From an uncultured Prevotellaceae bacterium (GTDB taxonomy: Bacteria; Bacteroidota; Bacteroidia; Bacteroidales; Muribaculaceae): a stretch of DNA of 64,000 nt. The DNA lies in contig ONJS01000008.1 of the NCBI GenBank assembly GCA_900318205.1, positions 186,001 to 250,000 of the forward strand. Direction: 5' to 3'. The position numbers were made by a program, and so were the translations under genes. The notes beneath the pieces are model-generated. The model was not told the origin of the DNA, did no database searches, and saw only the letters and a list, made by a program, of their open reading frames with translations. Positions 33,839-41,734 of the stretch are shown piece by piece (the first letter of the stretch is position 1; every line of letters starts with the position of its first letter).

Positions 33839-35455
33839 ATGGCAAGATTTGATAAGGCTATCTTAGCTGAGAAGTACGGTATCACTGGTGTTACCGAGGT
33901 GCTTTACAATCCCACCTATGAGGTATTGTTCAACGAGGAGATGAGACCCGAACTCACCGGCTTTGACAAGGGCCAGGAGACCGAACTCGGTGCCATCAAC
34001 GTGATGACTGGTATTTACACCGGCCGCTCACCTAAAGACAAATTTATTGTTGACGATGCCAACAGCCACGACAAGGTGTGGTGGACTACCCCCGGCTATC
34101 CCAATGACAACAAGCCCGTGACCGAGACCACTTGGGCTGCCCTGAAGGAACTCGCCGTGAAGCAGCTCAGCAACAAGAGGCTCTTCGTGGTTGACGGTTT
34201 CTGCGGTGCCAACAAGGACACCCGCATGAAGGTTCGCTTCATCATGGAGGTTGCATGGCAGGCCCACTTCGTGACCAACATGTTCATCCGTCCCCAGAAT
34301 GAGGAAGAGTTTGACCAGGAGCCCGACTTCACCGTTTACTGCGCCAGCAAGGCCAAGGTGGACAACTACAAGGAACTGGGTCTGAATAGCGACACCGCCG
34401 TTGTCTTCAACGTGACCAGCAACGAGCAGGTCATCCTCAACACCTGGTACGGTGGTGAGATGAAGAAGGGTATGTTCTCAATGATGAACTACTTCCTCCC
34501 CCTCAAGGGCATCGCTGCTATGCACTGCTCGGCCAACTGCGACATGAACGGTGAGAACACCGCCATCTTCTTCGGTCTCTCAGGCACTGGCAAGACCACC
34601 TTGAGCACCGACCCGAACCGTAAACTCATCGGTGATGATGAGCACGGATGGGACGACAACGGTATCTTCAACTTTGAGGGCGGATGCTATGCCAAGGTCA
34701 TCAACCTCGACAAGGAAGCTGAGCCTGACATCTACAACGCCATCCACCGCGACGCTCTGCTCGAGAACGTCACTGTTGATGAGAATGGCAAGATCGACTT
34801 CGCCGACAAGAGCGTGACCGAGAACACCCGCGTCAGCTACCCGATCTATCACATCAAGAACATCGTGCGCCCCATCAGCCACGCTCCCGCTGCCAAGCAG
34901 GTAATCTTCCTGAGTGCTGACGCATTCGGCGTACTGCCTCCCGTATCGATCCTCGACTCGGAGCAGACCAAGTACTACTTCCTGAGCGGCTTCACCGCCA
35001 AGTTGGCTGGTACCGAGCGCGGCATCACCGAGCCCACTCCCACCTTCAGCGCTTGCTTCGGCCAGGCATTCCTGGAGCTGCATCCCACGAAGTATGCCGA
35101 GGAGCTCGTGAAGCGTATGGAGGCCAGCGGTGCCAAGGCTTATCTGGTGAACACCGGTTGGAACGGTACTGGCAAGCGTATCTCGATCCGCGACACCCGC
35201 GGCATCATCGACGCTATCCTCAACCACAGCATCGACAACGCTCCCACCAAGGTGATTCCTTACTTCAACCTGACAGTGCCCACCGTGCTCGAAGGTGTTG
35301 ACACCGGTATCCTCGATCCCCGCGACACCTACACCGACCCCGCACAGTGGGAAGAGAAGGCCAAGGATCTGGCAAGCCGCTTCATCAAGAACTTCGTCAA
35401 GTACGAGGACAACGAGGCAGGCAAGGCTCTCGTAGCAGCAGGTCCCCAGCTCTAA
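33839..35455 (+). CDS. pckA: Phosphoenolpyruvate carboxykinase (ATP)
   Basis: A 538-residue ATP-type PEP carboxykinase that interconverts oxaloacetate and PEP. In succinate- and propionate-forming Bacteroidales it mostly runs towards oxaloacetate, fixing CO2. Seen: [13 protein letters not shown], the kinase-1a P-loop [30 protein letters not shown] (reported as separate blocks GLSGTGKTT and LIGDDEHGW), MHCSAN for metal binding and [11 protein letters not shown] near the C-terminus. Length is normal. Codon use looks strongly biased, consistent with high expression. Own promoter, preceded by a palindrome, and followed by a TAGAGACGC hairpin with a T-run. Confidence 0.97.
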   Translation: MARFDKAILAEKYGITGVTEVLYNPTYEVLFNEEMRPELTGFDKGQETELGAINVMTGIYTGRSPKDKFIVDDANSHDKVWWTTPGYPNDNKPVTETTWAALKELAVKQLSNKRLFVVDGFCGANKDTRMKVRFIMEVAWQAHFVTNMFIRPQNEEEFDQEPDFTVYCASKAKVDNYKELGLNSDTAVVFNVTSNEQVILNTWYGGEMKKGMFSMMNYFLPLKGIAAMHCSANCDMNGENTAIFFGLSGTGKTTLSTDPNRKLIGDDEHGWDDNGIFNFEGGCYAKVINLDKEAEPDIYNAIHRDALLENVTVDENGKIDFADKSVTENTRVSYPIYHIKNIVRPISHAPAAKQVIFLSADAFGVLPPVSILDSEQTKYYFLSGFTAKLAGTERGITEPTPTFSACFGQAFLELHPTKYAEELVKRMEASGAKAYLVNTGWNGTGKRISIRDTRGIIDAILNHSIDNAPTKVIPYFNLTVPTVLEGVDTGILDPRDTYTDPAQWEEKAKDLASRFIKNFVKYEDNEAGKALVAAGPQL

Positions 35456-35501
35456 GCATTAGACCTAACGCCTCGTTTTAGCAACGCAGGCATCAGCATT
35501 G

Positions 35502-35538
35502 GTAGAGACGCAAGACTATTTGCGTCTCTACTATTTTT
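35502..35538 (+). terminator. TAGAGACGC hairpin (copy 3) acting as pckA terminator
   Basis: 12-bp arms GTAGAGACGCAA/TTGCGTCTCTAC (35502-35513, 35520-35531) followed by TATTTTTAT. It is the third member of the TAGAGACGC hairpin family, here without the flanks shared by copies 1 and 2. Confidence 0.75.
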
Positions 35539-35580
35539 ATATATATTGGTCGCCGAGGAAAAACAAGTAGGATAAATGTG

Positions 35581-35780
35581 AGTGCCCAAGCAGGTCGAAG
35601 GCCTGCACAAGGCCAGCGGCCTTGAATTGCTCAAACCCCAGGGTGCACAGGCCGGAGGTCTGTGTAGCCTGGGGACCGTCAGGACAGTAATAACGGGCCC
35701 TGAAAGGGGCCACTAACCGCGACATTTCCTTAGCCTGGAGTGTATGGCCCCCTTCGAGGCCCTTTCCCTTTGGACGCTCC
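35581..35780. repeat. GC-rich multi-hairpin intergenic sequence
   Basis: Three consecutive hairpins: CAAGGCC-agc-GGCCTTG (35608-35624); a two-step stem CCCCAGG...CCTGGGG with inner TGCACAG/CTGTGTA (35636-35674); and GGCCC-tgaaag-GGGCC (35696-35711). Base composition differs from the AT-rich surroundings. It recalls the CCCAGGG/GCCCTGAAAGGGC intergenic repeats common in Bacteroidetes, from memory. A 119-codon minus-strand frame crosses it but looks spurious. This accounts for most of the 455-base gap after pckA. Confidence 0.55.
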
Positions 35781-35832
35781 TTCTCCATGCCGCACAGACT
35801 CCTGAAAATGCCCCTTTCTTGCACTTTTTTCA

Positions 35833-35882
35833 AAAAAGTTACATCAATGTAACTTACATCAATGTAACTTTTATTATCTTTG
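35833..35882 (+). promoter_or_regulatory. Palindromic array and promoter of the ATPase gene
   Basis: A 40-base array (35833-35872) holds two overlapping palindromes, GTTACATCAATGTAAC and TTACATCAATGTAA, followed at once by the -7 box TATCTTTG (35875-35882). The -33 position falls inside the array, so a bound protein could block or replace -33 contacts. A 38/40 identical array lies at 37056-37095. Confidence 0.7.
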
Positions 35883-35910
35883 CAGCCGATAACCAATATT
35901 TGTCAAGAAA

Positions 35911-37041
35911 ATGAAAGCACCTTTTCAATTTGGATCATTGGCCGAGAAAGAGAATTTCATCGACCGCATCGAGGACAGGGCATTACTCAAGCAGTTGCTC
36001 ATGTCGGGCATTCATGTGATGCTCATTTCTCCACGCCGTTGGGGAAAGTCGTCACTTGTCAAGGCCGTAGGCGAGGAGTTGAAGGCTGAGAATAAAAACG
36101 TGCGCGTGTGCTACATCGACGCTTTCAGCATCAGCACCGAGAACGAGTTCTACCGTGTGTTTGCCAGCCGGGTCATGTCGTGTGCTGCTTCACGATTCAA
36201 GAAGGGTGTGGAAGAAATGAAAAAATTCTTGACAGGTGCCGTACCACAATTGGTTATTCGTGACAAGGTGACTGAATTCGTCACCTTTGACCTGCGCTTT
36301 CAGCCCCAAGAGAAGGACAAACTGGAAATCCTGGAGTTACCTGAGAAAATCGCCTTAGCCAAGGGGTTGAGAATCATCGTGTGCATCGATGAGTTCCAGC
36401 AGTTGGCCAACATCCCGCAATATCCCGACATGGAGGGGAAAATGCGCTCGGTGTGGCAACAGCAGCACAATGTGTCCTATTGCCTCTATGGCAGCAAGCG
36501 ACACATGATGACAGAGATATTTAATGATTCTACCAAACCGTTCTATCGTTTCGGACAAGTCATCTGGCTCAAGAAAATCGAGGAGCGCTATTGGGTAGAA
36601 TTCATCACCAATGCTTTTGAACGAACAGGGAAAAGCATCTCAACCGAGTTTGCCAAACGCATTTGCGAGGTCACCCAATGCCACTCGTGGTATGTACAGC
36701 AGTTGAGCTTCTTCATCTGGAACTCCACCGATACCGAGGTGACCGAAGAAATCTTCAACCGGTCGTTGCAACGCTTGATAGACACCAATGCACCTATGTT
36801 CCAAAACGACGTTGAACAGCTCACTGCCAGCCAAAAAGCCATGCTTCGGGCAGTAAACGACGGCAGATACCAGTTTGCTGCCGACCAGACCAAGCGCCTG
36901 TACGCCATGGGCAATGCCAATACCATCGCCCGCAACAAGCGCATCCTGCAAGACAAGGATTATATAGAACAACGGGGCCAACGGTTTGAATTTGTGGACC
37001 CCATTTTCCGACTTTGGTTCAATCAAGAATATAACAACTAA
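35911..37041 (+). CDS. AAA-type ATPase (COG1672/PF01637-like)
   Basis: A 376-residue STAND/AAA-like ATP-binding protein. Walker A is SPRRWGKSSLV (GK at 45-46), Walker B LRIIVCIDEFQQ (about 150-162), and a sensor-like strand reads VSYCLYGSKRHMM. The C-terminus (about 290-376) looks like a winged helix followed by EFVDPIFRLWFNQEY, the ending typical of this group. Related archaeal-type ATPases are abundant and often sporadic in Bacteroidetes; their role is undefined. The gene is flanked by two near-identical palindromic arrays, suggesting autoregulation or a cassette-like insertion. No DUF234 nuclease-like domain is seen. It lies next to a structured repeat. Confidence 0.85.
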   Translation: MKAPFQFGSLAEKENFIDRIEDRALLKQLLMSGIHVMLISPRRWGKSSLVKAVGEELKAENKNVRVCYIDAFSISTENEFYRVFASRVMSCAASRFKKGVEEMKKFLTGAVPQLVIRDKVTEFVTFDLRFQPQEKDKLEILELPEKIALAKGLRIIVCIDEFQQLANIPQYPDMEGKMRSVWQQQHNVSYCLYGSKRHMMTEIFNDSTKPFYRFGQVIWLKKIEERYWVEFITNAFERTGKSISTEFAKRICEVTQCHSWYVQQLSFFIWNSTDTEVTEEIFNRSLQRLIDTNAPMFQNDVEQLTASQKAMLRAVNDGRYQFAADQTKRLYAMGNANTIARNKRILQDKDYIEQRGQRFEFVDPIFRLWFNQEYNN

Positions 37042-37055
37042 AAACTATCTACATT

Positions 37056-37108
37056 AAAAAGTTACATCTATGTAACTTACATCCATGTAACTTTTCTTTG
37101 TACTTTTG
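37056..37108 (+). promoter_or_regulatory. Second palindromic array and promoter of the GT4 gene
   Basis: 40-base array (37056-37095) with GTTACATCTATGTAAC and TTACATCCATGTAA, then -7 box TACTTTTG (37101-37108). The ATG of the next gene follows only 9 bases later, so the transcript would be nearly leaderless. Confidence 0.65.
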
Positions 37109-37117
37109 TCTATTGAT

Positions 37118-38374
37118 ATGCGGGTACTGATTGTCAATACAGCCGAGAGGACAGGTGGTGCGGCGATTGCCGCCAACCGTCTGTTGCATGCCTTGAACCA
37201 CAACGGAGTCGAGGCTCAGATGCTGGTGCGTGACCGCAAGACCGATGCCGCCGACGTCAGCAGCATTCCCCGGTCATGGCGCCTGAAGGCCAACTTCCTT
37301 TGGGAACGTGGCGTCATCTGGCTGAACAATGGGCTGAGCAAGCGAGGCATCTTCCAAGTCGATATCGCCAATGCGGGCACCGACATCACCACGATGCGCG
37401 AGTTCCGCCAGGCCGATGTCATCCACCTGCACTGGGTCAACCAGGGCTTTCTGTCTCTCAAGCAGCTGGAACGCATCTTCGCCAGCGGCAAACCTGTGGT
37501 CATCACGATGCACGACCAGTGGTATTTCACGGGCATCTGCCACTACTCTGGCATGTGTGACAAGTACAGGACACGATGCGAGAAATGCCCGATGCTCAAG
37601 GGCCCAGGCATTGATCTGGCTCGGCGGGTATTTGACCGCAAGCAAGCGATTTACAACGGCAGGAACGTGACCTTTGTGGGCTGCAGCCGATGGATTGCCG
37701 ACCTGGCTCGCCAGAGTCATCTCACCCTGGGACACAACGTGACCAATGCCCCAAATGCCATCGACACCGACGTATTCACACCCATGGACAAGCTGGCGGC
37801 TCGCACGCGCTTCAATCTGCCTACCGACAAGAAACTACTCCTTTTCGGAGCGCAGCGCATCACCGACGAGCGCAAGGGATTCAGCTACCTCGTCGAGGCG
37901 TGTGAGCACATCTTCAAGCATCACCCCACCCTGCCAGGCAATTTGGGCGTTGTCGTGCTCGGCGGTGATGCCGACAGCGTCAAGTCTGCCTTGCCGCTAC
38001 CCGTCTATCCCGTCAATTACCTGAGCAATGAAACCGAAATCGCCCAACTCTACAATGCCGTTGACCTCTTCGTCACGCCCTCGTTGCAGGACAACCTGCC
38101 CAACACCATTGTCGAGGCGATGGCATGCGGCACGCCCTGCGTCGGTTTCAACGTGGGCGGCATACCCGAAATGATCAACCACAAACAGGATGGTTACGTC
38201 GCCGATTATTGCGACAGCATCGACTTTGCACAGGGTATCTCCTGGTGCCTCCAGGAGGCCCGCCTCCCCGCCTTGTGCGAAGCCGCCCGAGCAACAGCCC
38301 TTGCCACCTACAGCGAGCCCGCCGTCGCCGCCCGCTACCAAGCCATCTACCAATCAGCCCTCTCTAATCACTAA
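37118..38374 (+). CDS. Glycosyltransferase family 4 protein
   Basis: A 418-residue GT-B fold, GT4-type retaining glycosyltransferase, probably for exopolysaccharide, capsule or glycoprotein glycan synthesis. The N-terminal domain has the glycine motif TAERTGGAAIAANRLLHAL and the WcaC-like block HLHWVNQGFLSL...MHDQWYFTGICHYS with cysteine-containing CDKYRTRCEKCP. The C-terminal nucleotide-sugar domain has FGAQRITDERKGF and DLFVTPSLQDNLPNTIVEAMACGTPCVGF, with the EX7E-like region. The start at 37118 (ATG) is preferred over a TTG four codons earlier. The last residues (SNH) and the stop codon are supplied by a heptamer array. No other glycan genes are adjacent. Confidence 0.9.
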   Translation: MRVLIVNTAERTGGAAIAANRLLHALNHNGVEAQMLVRDRKTDAADVSSIPRSWRLKANFLWERGVIWLNNGLSKRGIFQVDIANAGTDITTMREFRQADVIHLHWVNQGFLSLKQLERIFASGKPVVITMHDQWYFTGICHYSGMCDKYRTRCEKCPMLKGPGIDLARRVFDRKQAIYNGRNVTFVGCSRWIADLARQSHLTLGHNVTNAPNAIDTDVFTPMDKLAARTRFNLPTDKKLLLFGAQRITDERKGFSYLVEACEHIFKHHPTLPGNLGVVVLGGDADSVKSALPLPVYPVNYLSNETEIAQLYNAVDLFVTPSLQDNLPNTIVEAMACGTPCVGFNVGGIPEMINHKQDGYVADYCDSIDFAQGISWCLQEARLPALCEAARATALATYSEPAVAARYQAIYQSALSNH

Positions 38375-38383
38375 TCTCTAATC
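38361..38383. repeat. Period-7 array overlapping the GT4 stop codon
   Basis: TCTCTAA, TCACTAA, TCTCTAA, TC. The second unit contains the TAA stop (38372-38374). Confidence 0.8.
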
Positions 38384-38412
38384 AAAAAGTGCCGCAATCG
38401 CGGCACTTTTTT
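38384..38412. terminator. Bidirectional terminator between GT4 and phosphatase genes
   Basis: Stem GTGCCGC/GCGGCAC with loop AATC, extended by A-run/T-run pairing on both sides (12 bp in total), ending in eight T residues. It can end transcripts from either side. Confidence 0.9.
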
Positions 38413-38413
38413 T

Positions 38414-39730
38414 TCAAACCTTCCAGTCAATGACTGTATCCAATTTTTTCTCGTAATATTCCTTGAGGTCACTCCAGCGGTAGTAGGGTCCCGTAACGGG
38501 CTTGACCGGCAAGGTCGCCTCATGCTCATTGAACAGCACCTTGACCAGCACATCGGTCATCTTGTTGCCTACCGTGCCCACGGGACGGTAGAATACCATC
38601 TGGATGTTGCACGCCTTAGGAATGATGTTGAAGTCCTGCCAATACTCATGCAGGGTGTTCAGGTCGTCACAGCTGTAGTTCACATCGTCAATTTCCATCA
38701 GGCAGGCCAGCGGCAACACACAGGTCTCGTGGCCGAAACGCAGGTTGGCACCACGTTCACCCGTGACGATGGCAGCTCCCGCCTGCTGAATCATGTCACG
38801 CAGCAGGGCACGCTCGATGAAGGGCATGCGGTTGCCATTCTGGGGCGCATTGGCCCAGTGGATATACCAGTAGATATTCTTCAGTCGCCACAGCTCAAAA
38901 ATCTCGCTGTTGTTGAAGTAGTGATACAGGCTGATGTCGTTGAACCAGTGGTGTCCCTGCAGCGAACCGGCAATGTCAAACACATCGCGCATCAGCTGGC
39001 GGCCGTCCAGATTGGCGGCAGCCCACGCGGTGTCATTGACAAGCTGCGCGATGAAGCGTTCGGGGTGCAGGTACTGGTCATACATCGCGTTGGAAATGGG
39101 ATCCACGCTCTTGCGCAGGTCATTGGCAAGCGTGTCCTCGCCATAGCCCCATCCCATGTAGTACATGTCATGGTAGCTGGCATCGGTGGTGATGCGCAGC
39201 TCGGGATTGAGCGAGCGCAGGCGCATCGTCTCGTTCTGCATCGACAGGATGCAGCGGATGATGACCGTCGATTTGGCATCGACGCGGGCATTGCCCCGGA
39301 AGACCTCGGGGAAGTTGCGGAACATGCGCTCGGCTATCTGCTGATGCTGTTCGGCGCCCTCGTCACTCAGGTCACCGACGCGCTGCTGCGACGTCTCGTT
39401 CACGAGCGACAGTTGACGCAGCAGCAGTTCGCCCTGCAGGTTGAGCATACCGGCCTCTTTGGCCTTGTTCAGCTGCTTGAGGGGGCGCTCATAGGTCTTG
39501 CCGGTGGTCAGCCAGCGGCTGCCATGGCGGCCATAGTGGTCGATGTGGAACGGCTCGTAGCCTGCAGGCGCGGGGGTCAATTCCGGCACATCGACATCGG
39601 TGCCGAAGGGATAGGCATAATGGTTACTGGCCGAACGGTCAAAGTTACCGATGATCTGCTTGCGCGGAGTGGCGGCGTTCAGCGTCATGCACGCGATGGC
39701 CGCTATAATAACTATTGTGAAGTGTTTCAT
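38414..39730 (-). CDS. Exported histidine-type phosphatase, paralog 1
   Basis: A 438-residue protein of the histidine acid phosphatase superfamily (clade 2; phytase/MINPP-like). Signal peptide (1-19), then the catalytic RHGxRx motif DHYGRHGSRW with His69, and a distal FGHETCVLPLACLM block carrying the proton-donor region (HE where many have HD or HAE). It is likely a periplasmic or surface phosphatase acting on inositol phosphates or other phosphomonoesters; the substrate is inference. Paralogous with the next upstream gene (39793-41091), sharing NFDRSASNxYAYP/NPKLSANNYQAYP and EGYEPFxIxHYGRHGSRW. Cotranscription with it is likely, since only a heptamer array separates them. Confidence 0.88.
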   Translation of the reverse strand: MKHFTIVIIAAIACMTLNAATPRKQIIGNFDRSASNHYAYPFGTDVDVPELTPAPAGYEPFHIDHYGRHGSRWLTTGKTYERPLKQLNKAKEAGMLNLQGELLLRQLSLVNETSQQRVGDLSDEGAEQHQQIAERMFRNFPEVFRGNARVDAKSTVIIRCILSMQNETMRLRSLNPELRITTDASYHDMYYMGWGYGEDTLANDLRKSVDPISNAMYDQYLHPERFIAQLVNDTAWAAANLDGRQLMRDVFDIAGSLQGHHWFNDISLYHYFNNSEIFELWRLKNIYWYIHWANAPQNGNRMPFIERALLRDMIQQAGAAIVTGERGANLRFGHETCVLPLACLMEIDDVNYSCDDLNTLHEYWQDFNIIPKACNIQMVFYRPVGTVGNKMTDVLVKVLFNEHEATLPVKPVTGPYYRWSDLKEYYEKKLDTVIDWKV

Positions 39731-39742
39731 ATTTTGATATTG

Positions 39743-39805
39743 TCTTCAGTCTAACATCTAACGTCTAAAAACTAAAGTCTAACGTCTAAAGCCTAAAGTC
39801 TAACA
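39743..39805. repeat. Period-7 array overlapping the stop codon of phosphatase paralog 2
   Basis: Nine heptamers of TCTAACG/TCTAAAG type. The last ones encode the C-terminal Arg-Leu and TAG stop of the gene ending at 39793 (minus strand). Confidence 0.85.
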
Positions 39806-41091
39806 ACCGGCTGTCGCGAAAGTTTGTCGAGAAAATAGTCGCGCACATCACTCCAGTGGTAGTAGGGAGCAACGTCGGTCGGCACGGGCAAGGTGGCCTC
39901 GCGCTCGTTGAGCAGCGGCAGCATCAGGATATCATCGTTGCCCGCCTTGCGGAAGTAGACAAACTGGATGTTGCAAGCCATCGGGAAGATCTTGTAGCTC
40001 TGCCAGTGCTGGTCCAGCGTCTCCAGGTCGGTCGTGCGGTAGTCGGCTCCGTTCAGGCCCATCAGGCAGCAGAAGGGCAGCACCACGCTCTCATGACCGA
40101 AGCGCAGCGATGCGCCCGGCGTGGGATTGTCGCCCGTGATGGCGCGGTCGGCGTCCTGGATGAAGTTGCGCAGCAGGTTGGCCTCCATATAGTCCACGCG
40201 GCACTGCGTCAACGGCGTCTCGCCCGAGTGGATATACCAGTAGGCGTTGTTGTAGCGCCACACGTTATAGATGTCGTTGTCACTGAACAGGTCATACAGG
40301 TTCACGTCCTGAAACAGGTGGTGGCTCTGCATGTTGCCCGTCACGTCAAACAGGTTGAGCATCATCGAGCGCGCCTCATCCATGTCGATGTTGTCCTTCA
40401 CCCAGCGCTGGTCCTTGAAGAGCTTCTTCAACAGGCCTTTGGGGTTGACCCACTTATCGCGGTACTCGCGCATGGTAGGCGACATCGTGCTGCGCAGCTT
40501 CCTGGCGATGCTGTCGCTGTAGTTCATATAGTACATCTCGGCTTGGCTGGCATCGGTCTTGATCTTCAGCCGCGGATTGAGCGAGGCAAGCACGTCCACC
40601 TCGTTCTGCATCGACAGGATGCAGCGGATGACCACCGTCGAGCGGGCAACCACCGGCGCGCCGTCCTGGAACACCTGCGGGAAGTTCTTGTACATGCGGC
40701 GGGCGATGCCCTGATGCTGCTCGTGGCCGATGTCGCTCAGCTCGCCCAGGCGGCCCTTGCTGGCCTCATAGACCTCGCGCAGGATCTTCAGCACCTGCTC
40801 GCCACGCGGAGTGAGTTTGCCGTCGCGCATTCCCTTCTCCAGCATGTTCAGCGGGCGCGTGTAATTCGACTCGTGGATGAGCCAGCGGCTGCCGTGGCGG
40901 CCGTAGTGGTTGATGAAAAACGGTTCATAGCCCTCGGGAGCTGCCGTGATGGCGGGGAAGCCATCGACGGGATAGGCCTGGTAATTGTTGGCGCTCAACT
41001 TGGGATTGGCCTTGAAATCCTCGCGCACTCCTGCCGTGAGGCACAGGACCCCCACCAGCGCCAAGCACGCGAACATGAAAAATCTTCTCAT
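39793..41091 (-). CDS. Exported histidine-type phosphatase, paralog 2
   Basis: A 432-residue histidine acid phosphatase superfamily member with signal peptide (MRRFFMFACLALVGVLCLTAG), NHYGRHGSRW (His66), and the distal LRFGHESVVLPFCCLM block. The frame opens 15 codons upstream, but 41091 gives a proper signal peptide. A minus-strand -7 box TATATTTG (41134-41141) lies upstream. The protein differs from paralog 1 mainly in loops; the two probably arose by tandem duplication and may have different phosphate substrates. The final residues come from the heptamer array at its 3' end. Confidence 0.88.
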   Translation of the reverse strand: MRRFFMFACLALVGVLCLTAGVREDFKANPKLSANNYQAYPVDGFPAITAAPEGYEPFFINHYGRHGSRWLIHESNYTRPLNMLEKGMRDGKLTPRGEQVLKILREVYEASKGRLGELSDIGHEQHQGIARRMYKNFPQVFQDGAPVVARSTVVIRCILSMQNEVDVLASLNPRLKIKTDASQAEMYYMNYSDSIARKLRSTMSPTMREYRDKWVNPKGLLKKLFKDQRWVKDNIDMDEARSMMLNLFDVTGNMQSHHLFQDVNLYDLFSDNDIYNVWRYNNAYWYIHSGETPLTQCRVDYMEANLLRNFIQDADRAITGDNPTPGASLRFGHESVVLPFCCLMGLNGADYRTTDLETLDQHWQSYKIFPMACNIQFVYFRKAGNDDILMLPLLNEREATLPVPTDVAPYYHWSDVRDYFLDKLSRQPVVRL

Positions 41092-41241
41092 AACAATAAT
41101 GTATTCTCTTTTTCGGTTAAGTCTATCAGGTTGCAAATATACGCATTATTCGGCAACCGCTCCCCAGGTCTGGGCATTTTTCACACGTTTATCACGTGCA
41201 ATAAAAACCAAAGAGCGGAGCTGCTCACGCAGTCCCGCTCC

Positions 41242-41318
41242 TGGCGCTTCTTCTTGGACTTGAACCAAGGACCCCCTGATTAACAGTCAGATGCTCTAAC
41301 CAACTGAGCTAAAGAAGC
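41242..41318 (-). tRNA. tRNA-Asn (anticodon GTT), copy 2, CCA encoded
   Basis: Acceptor GCTTCTT/AAGAAGC, D-arm GCTCAGTTGGTTAGAGC, anticodon GTT within CTGTTAA, T-arm CTTGG-TTCAAGT-CCAAG, discriminator G, then an encoded CCA (41242-41244). The 74-base body is identical to the copy at 41361-41434. Confidence 0.95.
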
Positions 41319-41360
41319 AATCCTCTCTTAACTTAAATATCTATCTATTATGAAAACGTG

Positions 41361-41434
41361 CGCTTCTTCTTGGACTTGAACCAAGGACCCCCTGATTAAC
41401 AGTCAGATGCTCTAACCAACTGAGCTAAAGAAGC
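41361..41434 (-). tRNA. tRNA-Asn (anticodon GTT), copy 1, no CCA
   Basis: Identical body to the neighbouring copy, but the bases after discriminator G read CAC instead of CCA. It is first after the promoter, so both copies are probably on one precursor. Confidence 0.95.
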
Positions 41435-41478
41435 CTTTTCCAACACCTTTGCGGCAAACCCTGCCGAAAAATGCGGTG

Positions 41479-41510
41479 CAAAGATACTGCCAATAATTGA
41501 ACTGTGCAAT
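41479..41510 (-). promoter_or_regulatory. Promoter of the two tRNA-Asn genes
   Basis: Minus strand: -33 ATTG (41507-41510) and -7 TATCTTTG (41479-41486), spacing 20. The rest of the 300-base gap up to 41734 holds only a TATTTTCG near-match at 41593 and the heptamer array described next. Confidence 0.7.
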
Positions 41511-41659
41511 AAAAAAATGAAAAAACTTGATTTTTTTCGTTCTTTCAACGTTTTTTAGTCCCCTAAAACGCCCCAAATTCAGGGAATAATAGTATTTTCG
41601 CAGCCTAATATAAATATAAAGTTGCCAGCCTCCCGTTTTCTGTTATTGGCCGAAAACCG

Positions 41660-41729
41660 CCAACTGACAACTTAAAACTGACAACTGCCAACTGAAAACT
41701 GTCAACTAACAACTGACAACTAAAAACTG
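41660..41729. repeat. Ten period-7 units in the S41 protease leader
   Basis: Ten exact-length heptamers of the AACTGAC family (CCAACTG, ACAACTT, AAAACTG, ACAACTG and so on), ending 5 bases before the ATG at 41735. They occupy the ribosome-binding region. Confidence 0.85.
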
Positions 41730-41734
41730 AAACA

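Noticed and set aside
35537-35896. 119-codon minus-strand frame after pckA
   Set aside because: It runs across three GC-rich hairpins and the ATPase operator array, has no signal, domain or ribosome site, and resembles spurious translations of intergenic repeats.
35911-37041. ATPase as part of an anti-phage defence island
   Set aside because: No nuclease, methylase, toxin or other defence gene is adjacent; a lone COG1672-type ATPase is not enough.
41660-41729. Possible CRISPR array
   Set aside because: Units are 7 bases, contiguous and degenerate, without spacers; no cas gene is in the window.
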